From: Prevotella sp.
GTDB taxonomy: Bacteria > Bacteroidota > Bacteroidia > Bacteroidales > Bacteroidaceae
DNA length: 64,000 bases
Reading direction: 5' to 3'
NCBI GenBank assembly: GCA_017524385.1
Contig: JAFWSS010000069.1
Span: 1 to 64,000 of the forward strand
Part shown: in pieces, positions 34,303 to 43,605 of the stretch
Numbering within the stretch: position 1 is the stretch's first letter
Layout of the letters: the number at the start of each line of letters is the position of its first letter
Notes under the pieces: generated by a model
What the model saw: only the letters and a program-made list of their open reading frames with translations
Told to the model about the DNA's origin: nothing
Database searches by the model: none
Position numbers and translations under genes: made by a program

Positions 34303-36612
34303 TCAGTTTTTTGTGGAAATAATGATTTTTGCTGTTGGCAGGCTGCTCTTGACGCTGACCCTGGCTTTTCCCGCCCCCGTCGTGCTGCGAACGACGATGA
34401 TGGCTCGGCCTTTCCAAGTCATCACACGAGGGGTGGGGTAGGGTTCTGTGTCTTTCAAGTCGGCACTGGCGGCAGCTAGCAGACGGGCACAACCACTGAC
34501 GGTCACTTCACAAGGAATAGAGGCATCGGGACAAACGCGACCATCACGGTCCACCACCTCCATGGTTACATATGCAAGGTCTTGACCATCGGCGGTGATG
34601 GTGCGACGGTCGCTGGTTAGTCTCAGACGTGCCGGCTCGCCTGCCGTGCCAAGGGTGACCCTATGCCCATCGGCTTCCGCACGGAGCGTGCCGGGCTGAT
34701 AGGGTAGGGTGAAGACCGCCTTGTACTGTGTGTCACGTCCAACACTTTTTTTCCCAACCAGTTGGTCGTTCAAGTAAAGACTCACTTCCGGCTGCTTGGT
34801 GTAGACTTCCACTTCCACAGGCTTGCCTTCCCAACCGTTCCAATTCCACGATTCCCAAGTAGGCCACACGCTCCATTGTGTTTCCCTTATTTCGCCGTGA
34901 TAGCCGCTGGGCTCTTTTACGGCCATATAGAGCCCCGGCGTGTCGTTCCACAACATTTCACGATAATGGCTGATGGGTTTTCTCCATCCTGTGATGTCGA
35001 CGTCGCCACAATAGGCACCATGCCATTCGGGCTGACCTCCTGCAACATAATGCTCACCCTCGCGCTCACCTTTATAATAATAGCGACCGATGCCCGACTC
35101 ACCGAGATAGTCGAGGCCAGTCCACACGATGTCGCCCACCACGTAAGGATGGTCTGTCACGACGACCCAGTTGTGGAAGGCATCTCGAGGATAACTTTCC
35201 GTCTGCCACATCACGCGCTGCGGGTCACGTTCATGGTCGGTCTTATGCTTGAATATCATATAGTTGTAGCCCACCACGTCAAGCACCTCGGCATGCGGGT
35301 CATAGATTTCCCAGTCGCGGTCCCATGAACAAAGCGCCTCGGTGACAGGGCGAGTGGTGTCTTTCTCGAGGATGGCCTGTTTCAACTGCCTGGCGGTGGT
35401 GATGACTCGAATGTCCTTGCGCTCCATCACTTCGTTGCCGATGCTCCAGGATATGATGCTTGGGTGGTTGCGGTCGCGTAGCACCATGGCGTGGATGTCG
35501 TCGCGATAACAAGAGTCGATGACCGTCGAGTAGTCATAAGCGGTCTTGGCAGTGCGCCAACCATCGAAAGCCTCGTCGATGACCAGGATGCCAAGACTGT
35601 CGCAGGCATCGAGGAATGCACAAGTGGAAGGATTATGGCTTGTACGGATGAGGTTGAAACCCGCCTCCTTCATCAGTCGCACCTTGCGTATTTCAGCAGC
35701 ATCGAAGGCCATGGCTCCCAATATACCGTCGTCGTGGTGCACACAGGCGCCATTAATGAGTACTTTTTTGCCATTAAGTATGAAACCTTTCTCGGCATCA
35801 AACGAGAAGGAGCGCACGCCGAAGCGCACCGGTTCCGCCTTTTCGCCATTGATGGACACGTCGAGCGTATAGAGATAGGGCGTTTCAGGAGACCATAGAC
35901 GAGGACGAGCAATCGTATAACTGAAGAAAACCGTCTTTCGCTCTCCACTTTTCAAGTAGAGTTGCTGTTCTTCGCATCCAGCAACGGACACCTTTGCTTG
36001 CTGGTCCATTTCAGATTCGTTCTCTATCTCCACTTCCACCTTGACCTTGGCTTCTTCAGCCGACACTTCTGGCGTAGTGACGAAGATACCGTTTTCTGCA
36101 ATATGGACTTTCGGCATGGACAACAACCACACGTGGCGGTAAATGCCCGAGCCACTATACCAACGGCAGTTGGGTTGGGCACTGTTGTCCACCTTCACCA
36201 CGACCTCGTTCATCTCTTTCTTGCTTCGGTGCAGAAATTTGGTGATGTCTACGGTGAAAGGTGTATAGCCATAGGCGTGCTGTCCAGCCTTTTGACCATT
36301 GATGAACACCTCTGCACGCTGATAGACCCCTTCGAAAAGCAATTTCACCACTTCGCCTTCAGGTGTTGCAAACGTCTTTCGGTATTCGCCACAACCTCCT
36401 GAGTACCAACCTCCACCAGTGCCTGTCGCACCCTTCCCAGAGGATGGACCAGCATGGATGTCCCAATCGTGTGGCAGGTCCACATTCACGCTTTTCCCGT
36501 TTTGAACAAACTGCCAGCCGAAATCCATCAGTTGGCGCCCCACATTCCCTTTTGCAAACAAGCCCAACGTTGTCATCAGGCAAAAGGATAGCAAAACACA
36601 TTTTTTCATCAT
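34303..36612 (-). CDS. GH2 family glycoside hydrolase (beta-galactosidase-like)
   Basis: 769 residues from the MMKK start at 36612, which opens the signal peptide (cleavage near LFAK). The open frame continues upstream to 38007 across the opposite-strand peptidase gene, but that part is spurious. The GH2 order is intact: jelly-roll start with VDLPHDWDIH, immunoglobulin-like domain, TIM barrel with RTSHNP and the acid-base SWSIGNEVMER, and the nucleophile glutamate in MWQTESYP. C-terminal domains of DUF4982/Ig type follow. It should remove terminal beta-linked galactose or a similar sugar. Confidence 0.93.
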   Translation of the reverse strand: MMKKCVLLSFCLMTTLGLFAKGNVGRQLMDFGWQFVQNGKSVNVDLPHDWDIHAGPSSGKGATGTGGGWYSGGCGEYRKTFATPEGEVVKLLFEGVYQRAEVFINGQKAGQHAYGYTPFTVDITKFLHRSKKEMNEVVVKVDNSAQPNCRWYSGSGIYRHVWLLSMPKVHIAENGIFVTTPEVSAEEAKVKVEVEIENESEMDQQAKVSVAGCEEQQLYLKSGERKTVFFSYTIARPRLWSPETPYLYTLDVSINGEKAEPVRFGVRSFSFDAEKGFILNGKKVLINGACVHHDDGILGAMAFDAAEIRKVRLMKEAGFNLIRTSHNPSTCAFLDACDSLGILVIDEAFDGWRTAKTAYDYSTVIDSCYRDDIHAMVLRDRNHPSIISWSIGNEVMERKDIRVITTARQLKQAILEKDTTRPVTEALCSWDRDWEIYDPHAEVLDVVGYNYMIFKHKTDHERDPQRVMWQTESYPRDAFHNWVVVTDHPYVVGDIVWTGLDYLGESGIGRYYYKGEREGEHYVAGGQPEWHGAYCGDVDITGWRKPISHYREMLWNDTPGLYMAVKEPSGYHGEIRETQWSVWPTWESWNWNGWEGKPVEVEVYTKQPEVSLYLNDQLVGKKSVGRDTQYKAVFTLPYQPGTLRAEADGHRVTLGTAGEPARLRLTSDRRTITADGQDLAYVTMEVVDRDGRVCPDASIPCEVTVSGCARLLAAASADLKDTEPYPTPRVMTWKGRAIIVVRSTTGAGKARVSVKSSLPTAKIIISTKN

Positions 36613-36636
36613 GACATTCAAATAATTATGATGCGA

Positions 36637-36664
36637 CAAAAATAAGCATTTTTTCCATAACAAA
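36637..36664 (-). promoter_or_regulatory. Predicted promoter of the GH2 gene
   Basis: Minus strand TTTG (36664-36661) and TATTTTTG (36644-36637); the 16-base spacer is shorter than usual, so the -33 match is tentative. Confidence 0.5.
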
Positions 36665-36779
36665 TGTTTTGAGAGATGAAAAAAAACAATTCCCCTCCCT
36701 ATTTGATAGTCTTCCATCTTCATTTTCCTATCTCTTTTACATCGTTTCATCACAAAACCTTGCAGATTATCCCAAAAAC

Positions 36780-36810
36780 TTGCAAAGATGAGGGTTTTTG
36801 CATACCTTTG
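36780..36810 (+). promoter_or_regulatory. Predicted promoter of the M28 peptidase gene
   Basis: TTGC at 36780-36783, a 19-base spacer and TACCTTTG at 36803-36810. The start codon at 36835 follows 24 bases later, which supports that start over upstream in-frame ATGs. Confidence 0.65.
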
Positions 36811-36834
36811 CACAGAAAGAGAAAACGTCTTGAA

Positions 36835-38085
36835 ATGAAAAAATTGCTGATAGCCATATCGATGCTCGTCACCATATCTCTGAATGCACAGGATATGGCG
36901 CATTACAAACGGATAGTGAAAGAACTGAGTTCCTCCAAGTACCAGGGACGCGGCTATGCTCGCGGCGGTGCCAACAAAGCAGGGAGGTTCCTGCAGAAGG
37001 AGTTCATTAAAGCTGGTGTTGATGAAGTGGTGTGCCAACCGTTCAAACTGGACATCAACACCTTCCCCGGCCGAATGAAATTGTCTGTCGATGGGAAGAA
37101 ACAGGTTCCTGGCGTCGATTTCACCATGCGCGAATATTCGCCCGGTGTCAAAGGAACATACCCGCTTTACCATATCGACACCTTGACTTACGACTCGGAA
37201 AAGATTTTTCGTGATTTGGCTCTTCCAGAGAACAAGGGAGCCTTTGTGGTCTGCGACTTCATGTTCTCCTACAAGCACAGGGATGACTTCAAACGCCTTC
37301 AAAGCAAGGATTGTGCCAATGGAGGCCTGCTCTTCACCTGGGAGGAACCTATGAAGTTTTACAAGGCTTATGGCGAAAGGGTGGGGGAGAAACCCATCAT
37401 ATGGGTGCCCTACCGCTTCCCGAAAGACGCAAGAACCATCAGTGCCGACATCGAGAACCAATTCTTGAAAGACTACGAATGTTTCAACGTCATCGCCAAG
37501 GTAGAAGGGGTAAGGCACGACAGTTGTTATGTCTTCACTGCCCATTACGACCATTTGGGGAACCTTGGGCGGAAGGTGTATTATGCTGGAGCCAACGATA
37601 ACGCCTCCGGCACAGCCACCATCGTCACCTTGGCCGCATATTATGCCAAGAACCAACCGGAATACGACATATACTTTATCGCCTTCTCTGGAGAGGATGC
37701 CTATCTCAGGGGTTCGGAATATTTCGCCAACAATCCCGTCGTGCCGCTGAAACAGATCAAGTATCTCTTCAACATCGACATGATAGGCGACAACAACCCG
37801 ACGGCTTACTGCGAGGTGAGCGACGAGGGCATGCGTGGCTATCCCTTGTTTGAAGAAATCAACAAGGAAAGACATTATTTCAACGCACTCAACCGTGGTG
37901 AACTGGCAGGCAATAGCGATCACTATCCCTTTGCCACGAGGCATGTGCCCTGCATCTTCATAGAAAATGAGAATGGAGATGCTTTCAAATATTACCACAC
38001 CATACACGACAATTGGAAGAATGCCCTATTCGACAGTTACGAACCCGTCTTCCGATTGGTTCGTGATTTCGTGGAAAGATTTTGA
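36835..38085 (+). CDS. M28 family zinc aminopeptidase
   Basis: 416 residues with a signal peptide (cleavage near LNAQ). M28 zinc ligands and catalytic residues appear in order: HYDHLG, GANDNASGTA, SGEDAYLRGSEYF (E then D replaces the common EE pair), NIDMIGD and SDHYPF. A PA-like insert lies at about 105-215. These enzymes trim N-terminal residues from peptides in the periplasm or outside the cell. The stop codon runs into a GATTGAA repeat. The in-frame sequence back to 36676 lies before the promoter and is not included. Confidence 0.92.
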   Translation: MKKLLIAISMLVTISLNAQDMAHYKRIVKELSSSKYQGRGYARGGANKAGRFLQKEFIKAGVDEVVCQPFKLDINTFPGRMKLSVDGKKQVPGVDFTMREYSPGVKGTYPLYHIDTLTYDSEKIFRDLALPENKGAFVVCDFMFSYKHRDDFKRLQSKDCANGGLLFTWEEPMKFYKAYGERVGEKPIIWVPYRFPKDARTISADIENQFLKDYECFNVIAKVEGVRHDSCYVFTAHYDHLGNLGRKVYYAGANDNASGTATIVTLAAYYAKNQPEYDIYFIAFSGEDAYLRGSEYFANNPVVPLKQIKYLFNIDMIGDNNPTAYCEVSDEGMRGYPLFEEINKERHYFNALNRGELAGNSDHYPFATRHVPCIFIENENGDAFKYYHTIHDNWKNALFDSYEPVFRLVRDFVERF

Positions 38086-38136
38086 AGATTGAAGATTGAA
38101 AATTGAAGATTGAAAATTGAAGATTGAAGATTGAAG
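38084..38136. repeat. Heptamer repeat GAAGATT/GAAAATT directly after the M28 stop
   Basis: Seven consecutive 7-base units alternate between GAAGATT and GAAAATT from 38084. The same pattern, inverted, occurs at about 22474-22512, where it forms the 3' end of the transketolase N-subunit gene. A hairpin (CTTAGGGA with TCCCTAAG, 38165-38195) follows. This may be a slippage-prone element spread through the genome. Confidence 0.85.
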
Positions 38137-38239
38137 CCATGCCACACCTTGAAACTCTAAAAATCTTAGGGAGGGGCCTTGGAGCCGTCCCTAAGACAAC
38201 AGGTGGGTGCAAAGAAGGGTAGGGATAAACATTCGGTGA

Positions 38240-39097
38240 TTAGCCCTTCGACACCTTCATCCTCTTGTGATAGATGCGAAAGGTGCAGACTTCGAGAGGA
38301 TACCTTTCAACGGGAAGGAAGTGCGCACAGATGTCATCGTGGAAGAGGCGAAACGAGAGGGGAAATACGATGGTGTCATCATCAAGAACGTATCTGGAGA
38401 GAACCATGGTCGTGTCAAGGGAACGATAGACGACTACATCCCATTCCGTCCCGAGCAAATAAAGTCTGCCGAAACGGAGACCCGTGACGACAACGGGAAC
38501 GTGATACCCCTGTCGGAGCGTTTCAATGCCGAGAACCCGGATGTGAGGTATTATATGAATAATTATGATGACATTGTCCCCAATCCCAAATATGACACAT
38601 CATCTGGCCGAGCGTTCGATGTATATAAAAGAATAAATGGAGTCGCTGTTGTAGGAACGATAGAAATCGGCAAAGACGGAGTGGCTGTTGCTACAGGATT
38701 CAAAACAAAAACGGCAGGTGTCCAGATGCTAAAAGCAGCCCCCGGACTCAACGTCCTAAACGCCTCTGCCCGTGCAAAGATAGCAAAAGAAATTGAAATA
38801 ATCAAAGAAAATTTAAAAAAATCATCCAAAATTGTTGATGAAAATGGCGAACCGTTGGTGGTTTACCATGGCACGCGACTTGAAGAGCTATATTTCAAGG
38901 ATGGATTGCCATACACCAAGTGGATACCGAGGTTCAACGTCTTCAAGTCAGGTTTCTTCACCAGTTCGTATGATGCCGCACTGACATTCGCCAACGGGAA
39001 CGAAAGCAAGATGTATGCTTGTTTCCTCGACATAAAGAATCAGGATATGTGCGGAGGAAGATTTGGCCAACAGGGAGTCGGCCAAGGAACCTCATAA
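38240..39097 (+). pseudogene. Remnant of a mobile-element polyvalent protein with ADP-ribosyltransferase-like domains
   Basis: The frame opens after TGA at 38237 and encodes about 285 residues that begin mid-protein (HPLVIDAKGADFERIPF). A first domain ends with the linker DDNGNVIPLSERFNAENPDVRYYM, typical of large polyvalent proteins of phages and integrative elements. A second domain starts GEPLVVYHGTRLEELYF, with a later FFTSSYDAALTFA block, resembling MuF/ART-type ADP-ribosyltransferases. It ends abruptly after LDIKNQ. The only start near the left end is GTG at 38267. Both ends look truncated, so I read it as the relic of an element that has left. Confidence 0.7.
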
Positions 39098-39182
39098 ACT
39101 TTCGAGGCTTGATAAGATGCTTTTCCCAGAAGGAGAAGGCCGACTGTCTAGGGCAGATTTTCGACATGTTGTCGGCCAGCCG

Positions 39183-39500
39183 TCATATCACCACTGCCGT
39201 TCCACTGGTGGCCACCATAAGCATGGAACCGTTGGCGCCTATGGTCTCATAGTCGATATCGATGCCTACGATGGCGTTGGCGCCTATCGCTTGTTCACGT
39301 TGCGCCATTTCGTTCAACGAGGTGTCCTTAGCCTCGCGCAGTACGCGTTCATAACTCTCGGAGCGTCCGCCCACGATGTCTCGAATACCGGCGAAAAAGT
39401 CCTTGACGATGTTGGCACCGATGATGGTTTCTCCAGTCACCACGCCTTTGTATTCTCTGATGGGGCGCCCTTCAATGGTAGGGGTTGTTGATAAAATCAT
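39183..39500 (-). CDS. YbjQ family protein
   Basis: 105 residues from the ATG at 39500 ([14 protein letters not shown]), the family's normal start; an upstream in-frame ATG at 39578 lies beyond the promoter-like CAAATGTA and is rejected. The characteristic blocks [27 protein letters not shown] and [15 protein letters not shown] are all present. YbjQ proteins are small pentamers, once called heavy-metal-binding, with no proven function. Confidence 0.92.
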   Translation of the reverse strand: MILSTTPTIEGRPIREYKGVVTGETIIGANIVKDFFAGIRDIVGGRSESYERVLREAKDTSLNEMAQREQAIGANAIVGIDIDYETIGANGSMLMVATSGTAVVI

Positions 39501-39759
39501 AATTGTTACGTTTATTGGTTTATTATACAAATCTCCATAATCGTTGCAAATGTACGAATAAAAAATCAAAACAAGCAATTGTTTTCAAAACTTTAGTAGA
39601 TATCAAGAGGGGAATGACTACTATATCTGAATCTATGAAACTTTTTATGACAATTTAAGTAATATGAACATAGAATGCTATCGTGCATTTTGCCTTTCTT
39701 ATGGCGATGTGCGACAAAAAATAAAGGCTGATTGTTTAGGACATGTCGCTTTTTTTTTC

Positions 39760-39767
39760 TAATTTTG
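39760..39767 (+). promoter_or_regulatory. Predicted -7 boxes in the 39501-39969 intergenic region
   Basis: TAATTTTG at 39760-39767 points towards the thioesterase gene, giving a leader of about 195 bases. TACATTTG on the minus strand at 39553-39546 serves ybjQ. I see no gene in the 469-base gap. Confidence 0.5.
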
Positions 39768-39969
39768 CATAATGAACGTTGGCTGACATCACATAAATGA
39801 ACCATGTTGGGCCCAAGCACGACAGACATGACCAATAAAGAAAAATCCATGGCTACATAACATCCAGCAACGATTGAATAAGAATTGCAAGAGGGAAAAG
39901 GGAAAGACACAACACTCATTTCCTCTTTCATTAATATGGTGAATGATAGCAAAAACCAAGATTCATACT

Positions 39970-40353
39970 ATGACTGAAAAGATAGAGATAGGACTCAAAC
40001 ATACAAGCGAGTTAACGGTCACTGATGCTGTTACCGCTATTGCGATGGGGTCGGGTGACATGCCTGTCCTTGCCACCCCTGCCATGATGGCCTTGATGGA
40101 GAATGCTGCCATGCTTGCCATTGCTGAAGCATTGCCGCGGGGATGCACATCGGTTGGTGGTCGCATAGAATCGTCACACATCCGACCATCAAAAATTGGC
40201 GATAAGGTTTTTGCCATTGCAGAGGTGACAAAAGTTGATGGAAAGAAAATCGAATTCAAGGTGGCAGCCTACTCAGGCGACACTTTGCTTGGCGAAGGCT
40301 CACATCTGAGATTTGTTGTGGATAAAGAAAGTTTCATGTCAAAACTTGGATAA
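39970..40353 (+). CDS. Hotdog-fold thioesterase (FlK-like)
   Basis: 127 residues from the ATG at 39970; an upstream in-frame ATG at 39943 adds only AT-rich leader. The hotdog fold is suggested by the pattern ATPAMMALMENAA (central helix) and GGRIESSHIRPSKIGDKVFAIAEV, matching fluoroacetyl-CoA thioesterase-like proteins. It probably hydrolyses a small acyl-CoA. The SDR gene begins 4 bases after its stop, so they form a two-gene operon. Confidence 0.82.
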   Translation: MTEKIEIGLKHTSELTVTDAVTAIAMGSGDMPVLATPAMMALMENAAMLAIAEALPRGCTSVGGRIESSHIRPSKIGDKVFAIAEVTKVDGKKIEFKVAAYSGDTLLGEGSHLRFVVDKESFMSKLG

Positions 40354-40357
40354 TAGT

Positions 40358-41068
40358 ATGGAAAACTTCAAAAGCAAAGTGGCAGTCGTTACTGGTGGTG
40401 CTCAGGGCATTGGCCGTTGTATTGTTGAAGAGTTCCAAAAGGCAGGCGCTTATGTCTGTGTGATAGACAAGCAAGATGGAGACTACTTCGTTGGAGACAT
40501 TTCTGGCAAGCAGGTGTTGGAGCAGTTTGCCAAAGAAGTTATCGGTAAATATGGCCATGTGGATTATCTCATCAACAATGCGTTGCCATTGATGAAGGGC
40601 ATAGACGAATGCACCTACGAAGAGTTCCAATATGCCATGAGTGTTGGCGTCACAGCTCCGTTCTATCTTTCAAAACTCTTCGCCCCACACTTTGCTGAAG
40701 GTGCTGCCATCATCAACATATCCTCTTCGAGAGACCGTATGAGCCAACCGCAGACAGAGAGTTATACTGCTGCAAAAGGCGGTATAGCCGCATTGACCCA
40801 TGCATTGGCTGTCAGTCTTGCTGGACATGTGCGTGTCAACTCCATTTCTCCTGGTTGGATTGACACAAAGCATACCATCTATGATGGCCCAGATGCCATT
40901 CAGCAACCTGCAGGACGTGTGGGCAATCCCATGGACATAGCCAACATGGTGCTGTTTCTTTGTTCCGACAAGGCTGGTTTCATCACCGGGGAGAACATCT
41001 GCATCGATGGCGGAATGACTCACCAAATGATTTATCATGCTGACCATGGATGGAAACTAGACATCTAA
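40358..41068 (+). CDS. Short-chain dehydrogenase/reductase
   Basis: 236 residues from the ATG at 40358. The NAD(P) motif TGGAQGIG lies near 14-21, the INNAL block near 80, a catalytic SYTAAKGG motif near 145, and ENICIDGGMTHQM at the C-terminus. Substrate unknown. It is coupled to the FlK-like thioesterase gene, which suggests a shared acyl or keto substrate. Confidence 0.9.
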   Translation: MENFKSKVAVVTGGAQGIGRCIVEEFQKAGAYVCVIDKQDGDYFVGDISGKQVLEQFAKEVIGKYGHVDYLINNALPLMKGIDECTYEEFQYAMSVGVTAPFYLSKLFAPHFAEGAAIINISSSRDRMSQPQTESYTAAKGGIAALTHALAVSLAGHVRVNSISPGWIDTKHTIYDGPDAIQQPAGRVGNPMDIANMVLFLCSDKAGFITGENICIDGGMTHQMIYHADHGWKLDI

Positions 41069-41208
41069 TCAAATAGATTGCCGCTGCCAGTCACTCCTGT
41101 GGCTGTGCCCAGATCCCAGGCAAGGTTGATTTAAGAAAGTACAATCCATTTATCAATGTAAGAGATGAACATTTTGATGTTCGATGACAGAACCAATAAA
41201 ATGAAGAC

Positions 41209-41979
41209 ATGGACAGACGAGAGTTTATCAAGAAGTCAGGCATAGCGGTGATGGTGGCAGCGGTCGGCCCTTTGATGGCATCGGCATTGGGAAAAGTAAT
41301 GGAAGACGAAACAACTAAAACAAATACTGATATGACAAAGAAGATTATGATTATCGATGGAGGCCCAAGGAAGAATTTCAATACGGCCTCGATGCTGCAG
41401 AAGTTTGCTGAGGGCGCAAGTTCTTTGGGCAGCGAGATTGAAGTGAAGACAGTACGCCTTTATGACCTTGACTACAAAGGATGCATGTCATGCATGGCCT
41501 GCAAGATAAAGGGGAAGGCTTCGAACATCTGCAAGTTCAAGGATGCCTTGACTCCCATCTTGGAGGAAATCGCACAAGCTGACGGTCTGGTTCTTGGTTC
41601 ACCAATATATTTTGGTGACGTGACCGGCAAGATGCGGACTTTCCTGGAACGTCTGGCTTTCCCCTGGCTCTCTTACAACGACTACAGTCTGACGGCTCCA
41701 AAGCGGATGCCTGTGGTATTGATAGAGACAATGAACGGAACTCCGGAACGGAACAACAGCCAGGGCTATGGTTCGATGGAGCATTGCATTGCTGGTGCCC
41801 TTGGCGAACCAGAGCACATCATAGCCTACAACACCTATCAGGTGAAAAATTACGACCGTTATGAATTGGCCGGATTCTCCGAGGAAGCCAAGCGACAATA
41901 CCGTGACCAGCACTGGGAGCAAGATCTGGAGAAAGCGTTTGACGCAGGCAAGCGAATGGCTGAACTGGCCATAAGATAA
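41209..41979 (+). CDS. Flavodoxin-fold NAD(P)H-dependent oxidoreductase with Tat-like signal
   Basis: 256 residues. The N-terminus (MDRREFIKKSGIAVMVAAVG) has a twin-arginine-like RREFIKK motif and a hydrophobic segment, so the protein may be exported with FMN already bound. The flavodoxin-like core follows: IIDGGPRKNFNTASML, the cysteine-rich GCMSCMACKIKGKASNIC block, and LGSPIYFGDVTGKMRTFLER, as in iron-sulfur flavoproteins and azoreductase-like enzymes. A leaderless internal start at 41335 (MTKKIMII) could give a cytoplasmic form. A DMT transporter fragment follows. Confidence 0.85.
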   Translation: MDRREFIKKSGIAVMVAAVGPLMASALGKVMEDETTKTNTDMTKKIMIIDGGPRKNFNTASMLQKFAEGASSLGSEIEVKTVRLYDLDYKGCMSCMACKIKGKASNICKFKDALTPILEEIAQADGLVLGSPIYFGDVTGKMRTFLERLAFPWLSYNDYSLTAPKRMPVVLIETMNGTPERNNSQGYGSMEHCIAGALGEPEHIIAYNTYQVKNYDRYELAGFSEEAKRQYRDQHWEQDLEKAFDAGKRMAELAIR

Positions 41980-41991
41980 ATCGGGATTTAC

Positions 41992-42159
41992 TTGTTCAAA
42001 GACAAGAATACCATAACAATCATTCTGTCTATACTTGCTGCTGCCATATTTGGCATCAGCAATACTTTGTCAAAGATAACGCTTCAAACAGTGGTCCTAA
42101 ATGCCACTAAATCGAGACATGCCTTTGGAAACGCAGGCATCCTCGCCAGCAACAGATGA
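41992..42159 (+). pseudogene. Fragment of an EamA/DMT-type transporter
   Basis: Starting at TTG 41992, 55 codons read LFKDKNTITIILSILAAAIF and on, a good match to the first helix of EamA-family transporters (ILSILAAAIFGISNTLSK). After about 36 codons the similarity ends, and a TGA follows at 42157. There is no ATG, and over 200 residues of the family are missing, so this is a decayed 5' fragment. Confidence 0.65.
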
Positions 42160-42212
42160 ATCACCCTTTTTACTTTAGGCATGATCTTTTTTCATCCTTT
42201 TGAAATATTTGT

Positions 42213-42220
42213 TATCTTTG
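42213..42220 (+). promoter_or_regulatory. Predicted -7 box of the CE7 esterase gene
   Basis: TATCTTTG followed by C at 42213-42220, 29 bases before the start at 42250. The -33 region is weak. Confidence 0.55.
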
Positions 42221-42249
42221 CATCAAGAATGATACAGAAACTACTTAAA

Positions 42250-43569
42250 ATGAAGAAGAGTATTTTGACCCTCCTGCTGTTTGCGGCAGCATTGACGTTG
42301 CATGCACAGAAATTCCAACAGGAATTTGGCAGCCCACGCAAGGCGTATGTGGAAACCATCGCCATGCCCAACCACGCCGACAGCTATTACCATAGAGGAC
42401 AGTCGGCCACGCTTCGCATCGTGGCACGTGAAGGAGGTGTGCCTTTGGAAGGCATCTTCCTACGCTATAAGGTTGGACCAGAGATGTGGTTGCCCGAACA
42501 GTGGGACTCCACGCTTTTTGTCGGAGGCGAGGCGTTGGTTCGCATGGGTACGATGACAGAACCGGGATTTCTGGCCTGTCAATATGAGTTCTGCACCTCT
42601 GACGGCAAAACCACCAAAGACCTGGTGAAACTCGCATACGACCCAGAACAAATAAAGACACTCACACCATTACCGCAGGACTTCAAACAGTTCTGGCAAA
42701 GAGCGTTGAACGATGCCCGCAAGGTATCCTTCGAGCCAGAGTTTCGCGACATACCCGATGCTACAGATAACCAGTTAGTCACACGCCTTGTGCGTCTGCG
42801 CGTGGGTAAGGAAAAGTGGATGCAGGGCTATCTGACCATTCCGCGCAGCGGCGGTCCCTTTCCCGTGGTGCTCTGCCCTCCGGGTGCTGGAAGCCAGAAA
42901 ATCTACCCTTCGGACTATTTCCCAAAACAGGGATGCATCTATATGAAAATAGAGATACACGACAACGACCAACTGATGCCGGACGATGCCTATAATGAGA
43001 TGCGTCAGAAGAAATGCGACGGCTATATGCGCCGTGGTATGGCTTCACGAGACACATATTACTATAAGGACGTGTATGTCGGTTGTGCCCGTGCCCTTGA
43101 TTTCCTCTGCTCGCTGCCCGAGTGGGACGGCAGGAACGCCATTGTCACTGGCGGCTCACAGGGAGGAGCGTTGACCATCATCACTGCCGCCCTTAACGAG
43201 AAGGCTACGGTCTGCGCACCTTTCTATCCTGCCTTGTGCGACTTGACGGGGTTCCTGCACCACCGTGCCGGAGGCTGGCCCAAGTTCTTCAGCGGATTCT
43301 ACAAGGACGGCAAGACCGACATCCCAGATGACCAGGCCATTGCCACCCTGCAGTATTATGACGTGGTGAACTTCGCCAGACAGCTGACCATCCCCACTTT
43401 CATGTCATGGGGTTACAGCGATGACACCTGCTCGCCAACCTCTGTCTGGGCGGCGTGGAACGAGATTGCCGCACCTAAAGATAAAGACATCACCCCGTCG
43501 AGCGGGCACTGGCGTTATCCCTCCAGTTGGGAGAAATGCTGGCAGTGGATAAAGAATCAGATGAAATAA
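42250..43569 (+). CDS. CE7-type acetyl xylan esterase (alpha/beta hydrolase)
   Basis: 439 residues from the ATG at 42250, which starts the signal peptide (cleavage near LHAQ). An N-terminal strand-rich domain of about 120 residues precedes an alpha/beta hydrolase. The nucleophile motif GGSQGGAL has its serine near residue 303; the later SWGYSDDTCSPTS (aspartate) and SSGHWRYP (histidine) complete the triad, as in AXE1/CE7 enzymes. These remove acetyl groups from xylan or small oligosaccharides. The start at 42181 lies before the promoter and is rejected. Confidence 0.9.
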   Translation: MKKSILTLLLFAAALTLHAQKFQQEFGSPRKAYVETIAMPNHADSYYHRGQSATLRIVAREGGVPLEGIFLRYKVGPEMWLPEQWDSTLFVGGEALVRMGTMTEPGFLACQYEFCTSDGKTTKDLVKLAYDPEQIKTLTPLPQDFKQFWQRALNDARKVSFEPEFRDIPDATDNQLVTRLVRLRVGKEKWMQGYLTIPRSGGPFPVVLCPPGAGSQKIYPSDYFPKQGCIYMKIEIHDNDQLMPDDAYNEMRQKKCDGYMRRGMASRDTYYYKDVYVGCARALDFLCSLPEWDGRNAIVTGGSQGGALTIITAALNEKATVCAPFYPALCDLTGFLHHRAGGWPKFFSGFYKDGKTDIPDDQAIATLQYYDVVNFARQLTIPTFMSWGYSDDTCSPTSVWAAWNEIAAPKDKDITPSSGHWRYPSSWEKCWQWIKNQMK

Positions 43570-43605
43570 CCTTTTTGCGTAATAGCTGGATAAATCGGGA
43601 TTGAT

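Noticed and set aside
36613..38007. The GH2 frame stays open on the minus strand through the M28 gene to 38007
   Set aside because: The M28 gene has a signal peptide, promoter and catalytic motifs on the plus strand; the GH2 signal peptide begins at 36612 with its own -7 box. The extension has no domain similarity.
38179..38487. 102-codon frame at the start of the polyvalent-protein remnant
   Set aside because: Overlaps the recognisable domain in another frame and has no similarity of its own.
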